From JAWWOL01 sp963797535 (GTDB lineage: Bacteria > Actinomycetota > Actinomycetes > JAWWOL01): DNA of 64,000 nt. Location of the stretch: positions 744,001 through 808,000 of the forward strand of contig CAWCPQ010000001.1 of the NCBI GenBank assembly GCA_963797535.1, written 5' to 3'. Below, piece after piece: positions 1-8,726 of the stretch; the first letter of the stretch is position 1; every line of letters starts with the position of its first letter. The position numbers and the translations under genes were made by a program. The notes below the pieces were generated by a model, which saw only the letters and a program-made list of their open reading frames with translations, did not search any database and was not told the DNA's origin.

Positions 1-89
1 CGTGTATCGAGCCCCTATCGTGCTGCAGGCAGAGTCGCGCTACTGGCCGCTGGCACCGACCGGCAGATCTTCGCCGAGCGACGGCGCCG

Positions 90-506
90 TCAGCCGTGCA
101 GCGACGGCGCGTAGGAAAGCCCGACCACCAGGTTCTCGGGAGACAACAGCCGAGCGACGGTCTGACCCCACGGCTCGTGCCTGGCACCGTGCAGCAGCAG
201 GTGTCCTGATGCCTCGAGTTCAGCTGCTGCGGCGACTACCGCTTGGTCGTCGGCCAGCTCGAACTCGATGGATGCCTGAGGCACCGGGTGCTCGGCGGGC
301 CAGGTAGTGGAGCCGAAGCAGGCCTCGGCTGCCTGCTCGAGCGGCCAGACGCCGAAATGTTTGGCGCCGTCGATCTGCTCGCTGTGCCAGTAGTCGTCGC
401 CGTCGGCGTGCTGCAACGGCAGCCCGAGCGCCGACACGTACAACGCACGGCTGGCGCCCGGGTCTGGCGCGATCACAGCGAAGCTCGTGATGAAGAGAAC
501 TTCCAT
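90..506 (-). CDS. VOC (glyoxalase/bleomycin-resistance) superfamily protein
   Basis: A 138-residue single-domain protein with the beta-alpha-beta-beta-beta layout of VOC proteins: an opening MEVLFITSFAVIAPD strand, an ALYVSALGLPL helix segment typical of the family, and a closing strand with LSPENLVVGLSYAPS. The longer open frame begins further upstream, but the ATG at 506 starts exactly at the first VOC strand, so I place the start there. Substrate and metal dependence cannot be read from the sequence. It stands alone, with no operon partner on its strand. Confidence 0.75.
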   Translation of the reverse strand: MEVLFITSFAVIAPDPGASRALYVSALGLPLQHADGDDYWHSEQIDGAKHFGVWPLEQAAEACFGSTTWPAEHPVPQASIEFELADDQAVVAAAAELEASGHLLLHGARHEPWGQTVARLLSPENLVVGLSYAPSLHG

Positions 507-760
507 GCCCCGGGTGTTCCCCCGGACCGGTGCGAGACACCCCCCGCTTATCGCGGCTGAACAGGTCCCGGGCGTCGATCGAAATCCCGAGCGGAACTGC
601 ATGATCTGCCTCATCGATCGCTGACTGCGACGTCCTCGCAGCGGCCGAGCCCGAGCTGGGTCGGCACGATGCTTGTGCCGGTCAGCGATCGGACAGCCGT
701 CCCCCGCGCGGATCGGGTCCGACTTCCAGCCGGCCTGCCCGCTGGCTCTACGGTGGCAAC

Positions 761-1300
761 ATGCCGCTGGTGTGGGTCACTGGGAATTCAGGCGTCGGCA
801 AGTCAACCCTGTGCGAGCTGCTACAGGCCCGCGGCCACATCGCGTTCGACACCGATGACGATGGGTACAGCGGGTGGGTCAGTCGGACGTCAGGTGAGGT
901 CATCGACGATCCCCCGTACCCTGTCCCGACCGGATGGCTCGACCGGTTCGGCTGGGTCATCCAGCGCGAGAGGGTGGCGCAGCAGGCCCGCACATCCAGC
1001 GGCGACGTGGCGTTCCTGTGCGGATCGGCCGAGAACGAGGCCGACGTGCGAGACCTGTTCGACCTGATCGTGTGCCTGGTTATCGACGACGACACGCTGC
1101 GCCACCGGTTGGCCACCCGCACCACGAACGCCTTCGGCAGAAACCCCGAGGAGCTGGCCGCAGCAGTCGAGTGCAACAACGGCATGAGGCTGGCCTACGA
1201 GAGCCTTGGTGCCGTGATCATCGACGCGCGCCAGCCACTCGAGGCGGTCGCTGACCTTGTGCTCGATGCAGCCCGTCGCTTTGCGCCCTCGGCTTCCTGA
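761..1300 (+). CDS. P-loop NTPase, small kinase-like protein
   Basis: A 179-residue protein with a Walker A motif GNSGVGKST at residues 8-16 directly after the first hydrophobic strand (MPLVWVT). The size, the early P-loop, the DTDDDGYSGW segment after the second strand and the LATRTTNAFGRNPEEL stretch (a lid-like Arg-rich region) resemble small nucleoside/shikimate-kinase-fold proteins of the AAA_17/AAA_18 type. The substrate is unknown. No strong ribosome binding site precedes the ATG. It is flanked by non-coding DNA on both sides. Confidence 0.72.
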   Translation: MPLVWVTGNSGVGKSTLCELLQARGHIAFDTDDDGYSGWVSRTSGEVIDDPPYPVPTGWLDRFGWVIQRERVAQQARTSSGDVAFLCGSAENEADVRDLFDLIVCLVIDDDTLRHRLATRTTNAFGRNPEELAAAVECNNGMRLAYESLGAVIIDARQPLEAVADLVLDAARRFAPSAS

Positions 1301-1772
1301 CCCGGCTCACCACGAGCTTGGTATTCCGAGCGGCACGAATGTCATCCCGCCGGCAATTTTTCGGGATCCACAGGCATGGCCACCCGGCACGGCGAACGCC
1401 CGCACCGCCCATCGAACAGTCGGCCAAGATGTGCTGGCTGACAGGAAGCGGAGCGCCTTCGCAGGCGACGCGAGTGTCGGTCGAGGATCCGCCGATCGGC
1501 GACTGCGACAGCCCAAGGTGGGTAGTGGTCCGCCTTTGTGGGATACGCATCGACGACCGGGCGGTGTGGCCATCAACGGGTGTCCTTGGGCTGATGGGAC
1601 AGGCGTTGCCACTGGAAGAGGGTCACGTCTTCCCGTTTCATGACGGTCGAGGCGCTGAGCTGGACGGGTGGACCTTGTCTTGGTGAATGCTGAGTTGGAA
1701 GGCGCGGCAGTTGCGACACTCACGCCGCCTGAAGCCTCCGAGGCACGTTGGATGCCCGAGTCGGCCACATCA
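1301..1772. other. about 470 bp without a supported gene
   Basis: Open frames exist on both strands here but none gives a recognisable protein, a good ribosome binding site or convincing codon bias. It lies between the P-loop gene and a decayed alpha/beta hydrolase, so it may be remnant DNA. I see no repeat or RNA gene in it. Confidence 0.4.
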
Positions 1773-1805
1773 GTAGCGCCTGCCTGAGCGCCACTGAGGC
1801 GCTAC
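1773..1805 (-). terminator. hairpin downstream of the hydrolase remnant
   Basis: Perfect 9-bp inverted repeat GTAGCGCCT (1773-1781) and AGGCGCTAC (1797-1805) with a 15-base loop, ending 5 bases downstream of the stop codon of the minus-strand hydrolase fragment. The position fits a transcription terminator retained from the original gene. No clear U-tract, as is common in high-GC actinobacteria. Confidence 0.55.
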
Positions 1806-1810
1806 CGCTA

Positions 1811-2131
1811 CTACGGCAAGGCGAACAGGGCGCGCAGCCAACCGAGGGTCGTCGCCAGGGCCTCCGGGTCCAGTCGGGTGCCGTCCTCGTTGTAACCGCC
1901 TCCGGGGGAGGCGGCCCTCTCGGCTGGCGTGCGGGTGTCCTCCTTGAAGACGTGGTTGGCGTTCGCCGGGTAAGCGAAAGTGATGTTGGCTTTGCCGGCG
2001 GCGGCCCGCTCGAGAGGTCCGCCGTCGGCCGTGGTGTCGACTTGGACGTCCTTGCCGCCGATCAGGACGAGCGTCGGGACCTGCACCAGCGTCAGGTACG
2101 CGCCGGCGTCCTCGGGGCAAACCAGGCCGCC
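1811..2131 (-). pseudogene. alpha/beta hydrolase, C-terminal remnant
   Basis: The open frame (107 codons after an in-frame TAA at 2132-2134) encodes only the last third of an alpha/beta hydrolase. It keeps the strand VPTLVLIGGKDVQVD carrying the acid residue of the triad and the ANHVFKED segment carrying the catalytic histidine, and ends LGWLRALF. The nucleophile elbow (GxSxG) and the whole N-terminal half are missing, and no hydrolase sequence is recognisable upstream in any frame. A GTG at 2086 could start translation of a 91-residue fragment. I read it as a 5'-truncated pseudogene. Confidence 0.65.
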
Positions 2132-2275
2132 TTAGCCGACGCTCACACCCGGCTGCTTGCCTTCTTGGCCACCCTCGGTTGAGCTGGTCCGTCCCTGATG
2201 CGTGGCACGTCAGGATCGTCTGGGGCCGGGTGCTGCTCCGCCAGCCGATCGGTGACTGACACACGCGCACTTTGG

Positions 2276-3244
2276 TCAGGCTGGCAGCCAGGTGAGGTCG
2301 CGGCCGTGGGGATGGGCGAGCGCGAGGGCGGTGTCGTCGAGCGAGATCAGGAAACGCCCCTTGCTGCTGGTCGCTTTCGTGATGGTGGTTCCGAGCCTTG
2401 GTAGGACGTCAATGCCTTCGGCTCCGAGCCGGTGAACGTGGCGGTCGGCGAGCAGCTCGACGAACGTCTGCCGTCCCTCGTCCGGCAGGTAGGCAAGCGT
2501 GGCGCTGTGCACCACGACCTGCGTGAGCCCGTCGGGCACCTGGTCGAGCAGGGCACCCAGGTCGGAAACCAGGTCACCGGCATGCACCTGCGGCTTGCGG
2601 TCGGCGGCGACATCCAGCCCGGCAGCGAGCCGTGCGGCACGGTCCTCGTGCTCGGGCCAGATCAGGCATTGCAGCCAGCGCCGGGCATCGGGGTCGCTGG
2701 CGTCGATCGGGTGCAGGTCCAACCCGGCCCGGAACCCGATCTGCGGCACCGCCTGCGGCAGCGGCACCGGGCCACTGACCTGGCAGGTCAGCAGCACCGG
2801 GCTGTTCGGGTCACCGACGGTGTGGTCGATCCCGGCGCCGAGGTAGCGGTACCGCCACGCGTCGTAGAGCAGGCACAGGCCGGCGCTGGCGCCGACCTCC
2901 ACGACCGCCAGCGGGCCGGGCAGCAAAGCCAACGCGGGAAGCAGGGTCGCGCAGCGGGCCGGTTCGTTGGTCTGCGTGCGCCGGTGGGACACCTCCGCGA
3001 CCACCAGCGGCCAGTGCCGCACGAGCCAGCCCACGGCGGCGTCCGGGTCGCTGACGTCGACGCCGTGCCAGCGCAGCACGGCGAACACGAGGTTCGGTTG
3101 TCGCTTTCCTCGCGGCAGGGTCGCCACCAACTCCGTTGCCGCTGGGTCCTCGGCTACGGCCAGGGCGAGGCGCTCGTAGCTCGGTGAGGAACCGTGGGCC
3201 TCGACTTGCGCCCACCGCCGGTACATCGCGCTGGTGTCCTGCAC
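2276..3244 (-). CDS. DUF2332 family protein
   Basis: A 322-residue protein that matches the actinobacterial DUF2332 family: N-terminal YRRWAQVEAHGSSPSYERLA, the TQTNEPARCATLLPAL motif near residue 95, then a strand and glycine turn VVEVGASAGLCLLYDAW that looks like a methyltransferase-type nucleotide-binding motif, and a C-terminal VVVHSATLAYLPDEGR segment. The biochemical function of the family is not known to me. Start is GTG at 3244; ATG at 3226 is an alternative. Confidence 0.85.
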   Translation of the reverse strand: MQDTSAMYRRWAQVEAHGSSPSYERLALAVAEDPAATELVATLPRGKRQPNLVFAVLRWHGVDVSDPDAAVGWLVRHWPLVVAEVSHRRTQTNEPARCATLLPALALLPGPLAVVEVGASAGLCLLYDAWRYRYLGAGIDHTVGDPNSPVLLTCQVSGPVPLPQAVPQIGFRAGLDLHPIDASDPDARRWLQCLIWPEHEDRAARLAAGLDVAADRKPQVHAGDLVSDLGALLDQVPDGLTQVVVHSATLAYLPDEGRQTFVELLADRHVHRLGAEGIDVLPRLGTTITKATSSKGRFLISLDDTALALAHPHGRDLTWLPA

Positions 3245-3449
3245 CCCACGATCTTCCCGTACTGCCCGCAGCTGGGCCGCCGGCCCGACCCACTTCGAGG
3301 GCTGGCGGCCATCACGGATAGCCGATCGCTGAGGGGTACGGAATCCCGTGCGGCTGGCGTGGCATCGTCAGGGCAGGTCTCGACAGCTGAGCGGCTTGCG
3401 CTGACCGTCGGGATCCCACTGCTTGTCCTCATCGGGTCACTCGGCCGGG

Positions 3450-4346
3450 TCATGCCTCGATCTCGGTCAGCACGCGCGGCACCTCGTCCACCACCTCGCG
3501 GGCCAGGTAGCCAAGACGTCCGGTGCGTGCTGCCAGCCGGTCGCCCGCGCGGCCGTGCAGGTGTGCTGCCCAGACCGCAGCTTGGGCGGCGTCGGCGCCT
3601 CGCGCTGCCAGGCCCACAACGATGCCGGCCATCGCGTCGCCCGACCCGGACGCCGCGAGGCCCACACCGCCGGCGCTGTCACACCAGAGGACGCCCTGCG
3701 GCGAGGCGATCCAGGACTGAGCGGCACCGACCGAGGTCACGGCACGGAAGCGAGCAGCACCGAGGCGAGCGGCAGCCCCTGGGTCCGCCTCCACCGTCTC
3801 CTGATCCAGCTCGGCCATCAAGGCCATCTCCTTCACGTTCGGCGTCAGTACCACCTGCCCCGCGAACCGGCTGAGACAGTCGGGGTGGTCCCCGACATGG
3901 GCCAGTGCGAACGCGTCGAGGACCACCTTGGTGTCCGTCGACAGCTGGGGCAGCAGTACGTCGAGGAGAGCAGAGCAGGCGTCACCGTCGGTGATCCCGG
4001 GCCCGACCAGCACCGCCTGCGCGTCGCCGGCGAGCTGGACCAGCCGTTCGGCGCCGTCCGCAGACAGTGCCCCATCGGCGGTTTGCGGCAGCCCTTGCAC
4101 GAAAGCCTCCGGCACGGCCGTGGCCACGTGGATCGCGGTGCTGTGCACGGTCGCGACCTGTAGCTTGCCGGCGCCACAGCGCAGCGCGGCCGTGGCGGAG
4201 AGGATCACCGCACCAGGGGTCTGCGCGGCACCACCGATCACCAGCACCTGACCCCGGTCTTCCTTGTCCCCACCACCGGCGCCTGGCAGCGGCCACTCCT
4301 GCAGCAGCAGAGGGGTCACCTGCCGGGTCTCATCCGTTGACGACAT
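3450..4346 (-). CDS. nnrD: ADP-dependent NAD(P)H-hydrate dehydratase
   Basis: A 298-residue ribokinase-fold enzyme that repairs hydrated NAD(P)H (NAD(P)HX) by ADP-dependent dehydration in the cytoplasm. Diagnostic segments are GQVLVIGGAAQTPGAVILSA near the N-terminus, LTPNVKEMALMA, and the catalytic SGSGDAMAGIVVGLAARG, in which the Asp is the expected base. Length fits stand-alone NnrD; the NnrE epimerase domain (about 200 residues, N-terminal in fused proteins) is not present and no separate nnrE lies in the window. The start overlaps the end of the upstream histidine phosphatase gene by 17 bases, so the two are probably co-translated. Confidence 0.9.
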   Translation of the reverse strand: MSSTDETRQVTPLLLQEWPLPGAGGGDKEDRGQVLVIGGAAQTPGAVILSATAALRCGAGKLQVATVHSTAIHVATAVPEAFVQGLPQTADGALSADGAERLVQLAGDAQAVLVGPGITDGDACSALLDVLLPQLSTDTKVVLDAFALAHVGDHPDCLSRFAGQVVLTPNVKEMALMAELDQETVEADPGAAARLGAARFRAVTSVGAAQSWIASPQGVLWCDSAGGVGLAASGSGDAMAGIVVGLAARGADAAQAAVWAAHLHGRAGDRLAARTGRLGYLAREVVDEVPRVLTEIEA

Positions 4347-5109
4347 GCTCGTCCTCCTCCACGGTGACCGGCGTGCCGGCCTGCTTGACCGGCGCCACCA
4401 CGTTGTAGGCCTCCAGCCGCAGCGACCGTCCGGCCCGTACGAAGCTGGTCAGGCTGCAGTTGGCGACTGGATCAGTCGCTCCCAGCTCAAGGACCTCAGC
4501 CTCGTCGAGCTCCTCGTAGAGGTAGCAGAACAGCAGCACGACAATGTCATGGGCGAAGATCAGGACCCGCTTCCCGTGGTGCTCCAGGTCCAGGCTGTGC
4601 TGCACGCTGCGCAGCCGCAGCAGGACATCCGTCCACGCCTCGCCCCCTGGTGGACGTTGGTAGAACTTGCCGATGCGCAACCGTTGGGCGGCCAGCTCGG
4701 GGAACTGGGCCTGCACCCCGCGCAAGGTCAGTCCGTCCAGGGCGCCCATCTCCCGGTCCCGCAGCCGTTCATCGCAGTGGACGGCAACTGTGGCAAGGTC
4801 ACCGCCGGCGGCGGACAGGGCGATCGCCGCTGTCTGGCGCGCACGCAGGTAAGGCGATGCCAAGACCACGTCCGGCCGCAGCTCGGCAGCCAAATCGCCG
4901 AGGAACCGGCCCACGGCCGCCGCCTGCTCGGTACCGAGCGGCGACAGAGCCACGTCCATGTCGCGGGTTTTCAGTACCAGCCGCTCGGCGCCCTCCGCCT
5001 CGGCCGCCGCCGCGGCAAGGTTCGCCACGCTCTGCCCGTGGCGCACCACCCAGAGCCGCTCCGGCCCACGACCTTGTCCCTCACTCGATGACGTACCCAT
5101 GTCGCTCAC
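4330..5109 (-). CDS. histidine phosphatase superfamily protein
   Basis: The phosphoglycerate-mutase-like signature LWVVRHGQS (RHG motif with the phosphorylated histidine) lies near the N-terminus. The second arginine is in ASPYLRARQTA, and ERLRDREMGALDG and the C-terminal LIFAHDIVV carry the remaining active-site residues. The protein is a soluble phosphatase or mutase of unknown substrate. Three starts are possible: GTG 5133, GTG 5109 (preceded by a G-rich ribosome-binding-like stretch, chosen here) and ATG 5100. Its 3' end overlaps nnrD, suggesting a two-gene operon; a link to metabolite repair is inference. Confidence 0.85.
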   Translation of the reverse strand: MSDMGTSSSEGQGRGPERLWVVRHGQSVANLAAAAAEAEGAERLVLKTRDMDVALSPLGTEQAAAVGRFLGDLAAELRPDVVLASPYLRARQTAAIALSAAGGDLATVAVHCDERLRDREMGALDGLTLRGVQAQFPELAAQRLRIGKFYQRPPGGEAWTDVLLRLRSVQHSLDLEHHGKRVLIFAHDIVVLLFCYLYEELDEAEVLELGATDPVANCSLTSFVRAGRSLRLEAYNVVAPVKQAGTPVTVEEDEHVVNG

Positions 5110-5272
5110 GTGCCCCCCGTTGGAGACGCGCACACCGGTCGCGGATCGGCGGACATTGCCGACTCGACCGGCCGCAGAGTCGCAGATGTCGTCGCCTGTC
5201 AGCAGTACGGGGCGTCGAGTCGCGACGTCGTGGGCCGCTGCTGAGCCGTTGGCCCGGTCAGCGTGCCCGCGG

Positions 5273-6037
5273 TCACGTCAGCTTCGCGCGAGAGCACCGG
5301 GTGATGTAGGGCAGCGTGAACTCCTCGCGGTCGACGAGTGCCGGATGACTGTTCAGCAGGTCACGGACGGCCCCGAGCATTGAGGCCCGCTCGTCCGGCG
5401 GCAAGACGATGAAGTAACTGCGGGAGGCGACGAGATCCATGACGGATTGCCGTGTCACGGTGACGCTCCATGCGAAGTCGCGGCGCTCGATGTCACCGAA
5501 CGGCGCGCCGACCGGGGGAGAGTCGCTGAACACCTCGTGCTCCGTGCCTCCCTGCATGATGCCGCCGAGCTGCGCGACCCAGTCGACCGTCTCGTCGCGG
5601 ACATTCCACACGAGCCCCAGCACCCCGCCGGGCCTCAAGACCCGCGCGACTTCAGGGACGGCACGGTCTAGGTCGACCCAATGCCAGGCCTGCGCGACGA
5701 CGACCGCGTCGACCGACGCATCCGGAAGCGGAATGCTCTCTGCGGAGCCCTCGTGAGCCTCCACGTTCTTTACCGTCGCAGTCAGCTGGGCAAGCATCTC
5801 TTCGGCCGGCTCGACGGCGACCACATCGAGTCCTCGTGCCACGAGCAGCCGAGTGAACAAGCCGGTGCCGGCACCCAGGTCCAGCACCCGCGCGGCCGAC
5901 GCGGGCACCAGCCACTCCACGGCCTCTTCCGGGTAGGACGGGCGCGCGCGGGCATACTCGATCGCCGCAGCCCCGAAAGACCTGGCGTGGGTGTCCTTCG
6001 CCTCTTGGGAGCCGCTCCTCGTTTCGCCGTTTCCCAT
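5273..6037 (-). CDS. class I SAM-dependent methyltransferase
   Basis: A 254-residue protein with the complete Rossmann-type set: motif I VLDLGAGTGLFTRLL, motif II-like VVAVEPAEEML, EGSAESIPLPDASVDAVVVAQAWHWVD (motif IV) and VARVLRPGGVLGLVWN (motif VI). The order and the AQAWHW/LRPGG features are those of Methyltransf_11/UbiE-like small-molecule methyltransferases. The acceptor is unknown. It is monocistronic and ATG at 6037 is the only sensible start. Confidence 0.85.
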   Translation of the reverse strand: MGNGETRSGSQEAKDTHARSFGAAAIEYARARPSYPEEAVEWLVPASAARVLDLGAGTGLFTRLLVARGLDVVAVEPAEEMLAQLTATVKNVEAHEGSAESIPLPDASVDAVVVAQAWHWVDLDRAVPEVARVLRPGGVLGLVWNVRDETVDWVAQLGGIMQGGTEHEVFSDSPPVGAPFGDIERRDFAWSVTVTRQSVMDLVASRSYFIVLPPDERASMLGAVRDLLNSHPALVDREEFTLPYITRCSRAKLT

Positions 6038-6177
6038 GAACCCATCGTGACATGACGCCGGCGAGGCACGTGGTATGCACGAACCCCGTACGGATCACAT
6101 CGGCATGGGGAGGGCACTGCAGCGGGCTTCGCTCCCGGGACTCGCGTTCGTGCGCTCGGTGGTAGCAGACTCGAGGG

Positions 6178-6714
6178 ATGAGTGAATGGCCCGCGTGGGC
6201 GACCGAAACCGTCCATTTGCAACCCGCAGACCCGGCCTGGGCCGGACAGGGTGAGCGAGGAGTGCGGACGCTGACCGGTCTGTTGGAGCCGTGGCTCGCC
6301 GGTCCGGTCGAGCACGTCGGCTCGACGGCGGTTCCGGGGTTGCTGGCGAAGCCGGTCCTTGACTACCAGGCCGCGGTGCGCGACCTGGCCGATGCTCCCG
6401 GGGTGGCGGCAGCACTGGCTCCGTACGACTGGCACTTCGTGCCGCCGGAGCTCGACTTGCGTGCGTACCGCCGGTTCTTCGTCCAGACCAGGGGCGGTCA
6501 TCGGGCCGCGCACCTGCACCTGCTCGTCGCGGGTAGCGAACCGTGGGCGGCACAGCTGGCGTTCCGCGATGCGCTGCGGGCGGACGCGGTTCTCGCGGAG
6601 CGCTATGGGTCACTCAAACAGCAGCTCGCCGACCTCCACGGCGACGACCGCGAGGCGTACAGCGATGCCAAGGAGGGCTTCGTCCGCGAAGTCCTGAGCA
6701 AGATGTCGAGCTAG
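6178..6714 (+). CDS. GrpB family protein (UPF0157)
   Basis: A 178-residue GrpB protein, a nucleotidyltransferase-fold family also found fused to dephospho-CoA kinase. Seen here are the family landmarks VEHVGSTAVPGLLAKPVLDY (with the G-S and D of an NTase active site), YDWHFVPPELDLRAYRRFF, the AAHLHLLV strand and the AYSDAKEGFVREVL C-terminal helix. Its reaction is not established. ATG at 6178 follows a weak purine stretch. It is divergent from the methyltransferase. Confidence 0.88.
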   Translation: MSEWPAWATETVHLQPADPAWAGQGERGVRTLTGLLEPWLAGPVEHVGSTAVPGLLAKPVLDYQAAVRDLADAPGVAAALAPYDWHFVPPELDLRAYRRFFVQTRGGHRAAHLHLLVAGSEPWAAQLAFRDALRADAVLAERYGSLKQQLADLHGDDREAYSDAKEGFVREVLSKMSS

Positions 6715-6988
6715 CGGCGCACCCGAATCATCACGCCGGCCACCTCGACCGGCGAATTCGCGCCCTGCAGGCAGGGCAGTCCGACGCCACGGCCTCTGAG
6801 GACTACGACGAGCTGCTGCGGATCATCCACTTTCCCGGCTACACCACGCCGGTGCAGCTGCTCTTCGTCAGCGCGGTGATGGAGTCCCTCGAGCTCAACG
6901 TGGCCGAGGGCATGCGGCTGCGCAACGTACTGATCGAGGGCAGGAAGGCATCATTGCCGAGGCGGGCAAGGTCTCGGTCGGCGTCTGA
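6714..6988 (+). pseudogene. remnant of a small protein gene, frameshifted
   Basis: Directly after GrpB an open frame reads LDRRIRALQAG, then EDYDELLRIIHFPGYTTP and MESLELNVAEGMRLRNVL with strong actinobacterial codon bias. The frame lacks any ATG, GTG or TTG start before about 6810. Near 6945-6955 the coding signal jumps to another frame that continues EGIIAEAGKVSVGV and stops at 6986-6988. This looks like a 90-residue protein whose start is lost and whose frame is broken. I do not recognise the family. A sequencing error is the alternative explanation for the shift. Confidence 0.4.
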
Positions 6989-6997
6989 CCGGGGATC

Positions 6998-7990
6998 ATG
7001 GCAGGCATGGACCTGCGCTATCACGGTGACCGCGACGCTCGGCCGGGCTTGGTCGATCTCGCGGTCAACGTGCGTGTGGCACCGATGCCGGGCTGGCTGG
7101 CGAAAGCCATCGCCGGCAGCGTCGCCAGCCTCGCCGGCTACCCGGACCCGTCCGCGGCCACGGCAGCCATCGCCGCGAGGCACGGCCGCAGCCCGGACGA
7201 GGTCCTGGTTACCTCGGGCGCCGCCGAGGCTTTCGTCCTGCTGGCGCGCGCTTTCCGTCCTCTTCGCGCTGTGGCCGTGCACCCGTCGTTCACCGAGCCG
7301 GAAGCAGCACTGCTCGCTGCCGGCCACCAAGTCGACCGGGCTATCGCGTCCGCCCCCGACTTCCTGCTGCCTTCCGTGGAGGAGGACGCCGATTTTGTGG
7401 TGCTCGGCAACCCGACCAACCCCACGGGTGTGCTGCACCCCGGAGTACGGGCACTTGCCCGGCCCGGACGCACACTCGTCGTCGACGAGGCCTTCATGGA
7501 CTTCGTGCCCGGCGAGCCCGAGTCGCTGGCCGCAAGTGTCGACGTACCAGGGCTTGTCGTCGTTCGCAGCCTGACCAAGATGTGGGGCCTCGCCGGACTT
7601 CGGATCGGCTACGTCCTGGCTGAGCCGGCGATCATCAACCGGCTGCGGGAGTGTCAGCCGTTGTGGTCCGTGTCGAGTCCCGCCCTCGCTGCGGCTGTCG
7701 CGTGCAGCTCCGTGGAGGCGGTGGCCGAGGCCGATCTCGCTGCCCGAGCCAACGAGATGGCGAGGGAGTCGTTTGCCGCGCGGCTGGCGACCGTACCAGG
7801 CGTCGCGGTCACCCCGGGAGCACGGGCAAACTTCCTGTTGCTGCAGATGTCCGACCGCCGAGAAGCCCTGGCTGCCAAGGGTTTTGCCGTCCGGCGCGGC
7901 GACACGTTCCCCGGCCTCGGGCCGGACTGGACCAGGGTCACCGTGCCCTCCGAGCAGGTGGCCACGCAGGTCATCGCAGCACTGGGCTGA
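6998..7990 (+). CDS. cobC: PLP-dependent aminotransferase-fold protein, Rv2231c/CobC type
   Basis: A 330-residue fold-type I PLP enzyme of the histidinol-phosphate aminotransferase/CobD family. Landmarks are SGAAEAFVLLARAF, VLGNPTNPTGVLHP (Asn of the PLP site), VVDEAFMDFVP (Asp) and SLTKMWGLAGLRIGYV with the PLP lysine. In mycobacteria the homologue Rv2231c is annotated CobC, and here it sits beside cobK and cobF, supporting a role in supplying the aminopropanol arm (threonine-phosphate decarboxylation). ATG 6998 is used; ATG 7007 is possible. Its last 20 bases overlap the 3' end of cobK on the other strand. Confidence 0.82.
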   Translation: MAGMDLRYHGDRDARPGLVDLAVNVRVAPMPGWLAKAIAGSVASLAGYPDPSAATAAIAARHGRSPDEVLVTSGAAEAFVLLARAFRPLRAVAVHPSFTEPEAALLAAGHQVDRAIASAPDFLLPSVEEDADFVVLGNPTNPTGVLHPGVRALARPGRTLVVDEAFMDFVPGEPESLAASVDVPGLVVVRSLTKMWGLAGLRIGYVLAEPAIINRLRECQPLWSVSSPALAAAVACSSVEAVAEADLAARANEMARESFAARLATVPGVAVTPGARANFLLLQMSDRREALAAKGFAVRRGDTFPGLGPDWTRVTVPSEQVATQVIAALG

Positions 7991-8708
7991 GCTGGTCGAG
8001 CACTGCCTCGACGCTGTCCACCGGCCCGGCTCCGACCGGCAGCGCTGGTCGCTCGACCATCACGACCGGCACGCCGAGATCGCGGGCCGCTGTCAGCTTT
8101 GCGGCAGTCATGGTGCCACCGCTGTTCTTGGTGACGAGCACGGTGACGTCGTACGAGCGCATCAGGTTGGTCTCGTCCTCGACGGTGTACGGCCCGCGGT
8201 CCTGCACCAGCGTCATCCGCTGCGGCAGCTCGCCGGTGGGTGCCTCGATCGTGCGGACGAGGAACGGCCGGGGGTCCGGGGCGAAGGCGGCCAGGCCGCG
8301 ACGGCCGGTGGTCAGGAACGCGCACCCGTTCGGCAGGTCTCGTACGAGATCGGCTGCTGCAGCGATGTTCTCGACGGGCGTCCAGTTGTCCGCCGGAACC
8401 GGCGACCAGGCCGGCCGCCGCAGCACGACAAGCGGCACTCCGGTGCTTGCCGCTGCCTCGAAGCCGATGGCGGTGACGCCGGCCGCAAAGGGGTGGGTGG
8501 CGTCGACGAGCGCGTCTGCTCGCCAGGTCTGTAGCAACGCGACCAGACCTGCCACCCCGCCGATGCTGCCGACCCGTACCCCACCGGCAGGAACGAGGGG
8601 CGTGCTCACGCTTCCGGCGAGGGATGTCAGGACGTCGTCGCCGCGGCCGACCAGCGCGCCAGCCAGATTCCGGGCCTCGGCCGTACCGCCCAGGAGGAGC
8701 ACCCGCAT
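7971..8708 (-). CDS. cobK: precorrin-6A reductase
   Basis: A 245-residue enzyme that reduces precorrin-6A to dihydro-precorrin-6 in the aerobic cobalamin pathway. The N-terminal MRVLLLGGTAEARNLA and the following ALVDATHPFAAGVTAIGFEA are diagnostic for CobK/CbiJ, as are GCAFLTTGRRGLAAFAP and VLVTKNSGGTMTAAKLTAA. ATG at 8708 fits the family start; the open frame continues far upstream without stops but that part is antisense to other genes. It converges with cobC (20-bp overlap) and diverges from cobF, with only 18 bases between the cobK and cobF starts. Confidence 0.92.
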   Translation of the reverse strand: MRVLLLGGTAEARNLAGALVGRGDDVLTSLAGSVSTPLVPAGGVRVGSIGGVAGLVALLQTWRADALVDATHPFAAGVTAIGFEAAASTGVPLVVLRRPAWSPVPADNWTPVENIAAAADLVRDLPNGCAFLTTGRRGLAAFAPDPRPFLVRTIEAPTGELPQRMTLVQDRGPYTVEDETNLMRSYDVTVLVTKNSGGTMTAAKLTAARDLGVPVVMVERPALPVGAGPVDSVEAVLDQLSPVLR

Positions 8709-8726
8709 GGGGAGCACAATAGCCGG

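Noticed and set aside
1307..1768. 153-codon minus-strand open frame in the gap after the P-loop gene
   Set aside because: Ser/Pro/Arg-rich composition without family resemblance and no start signal; likely non-coding.
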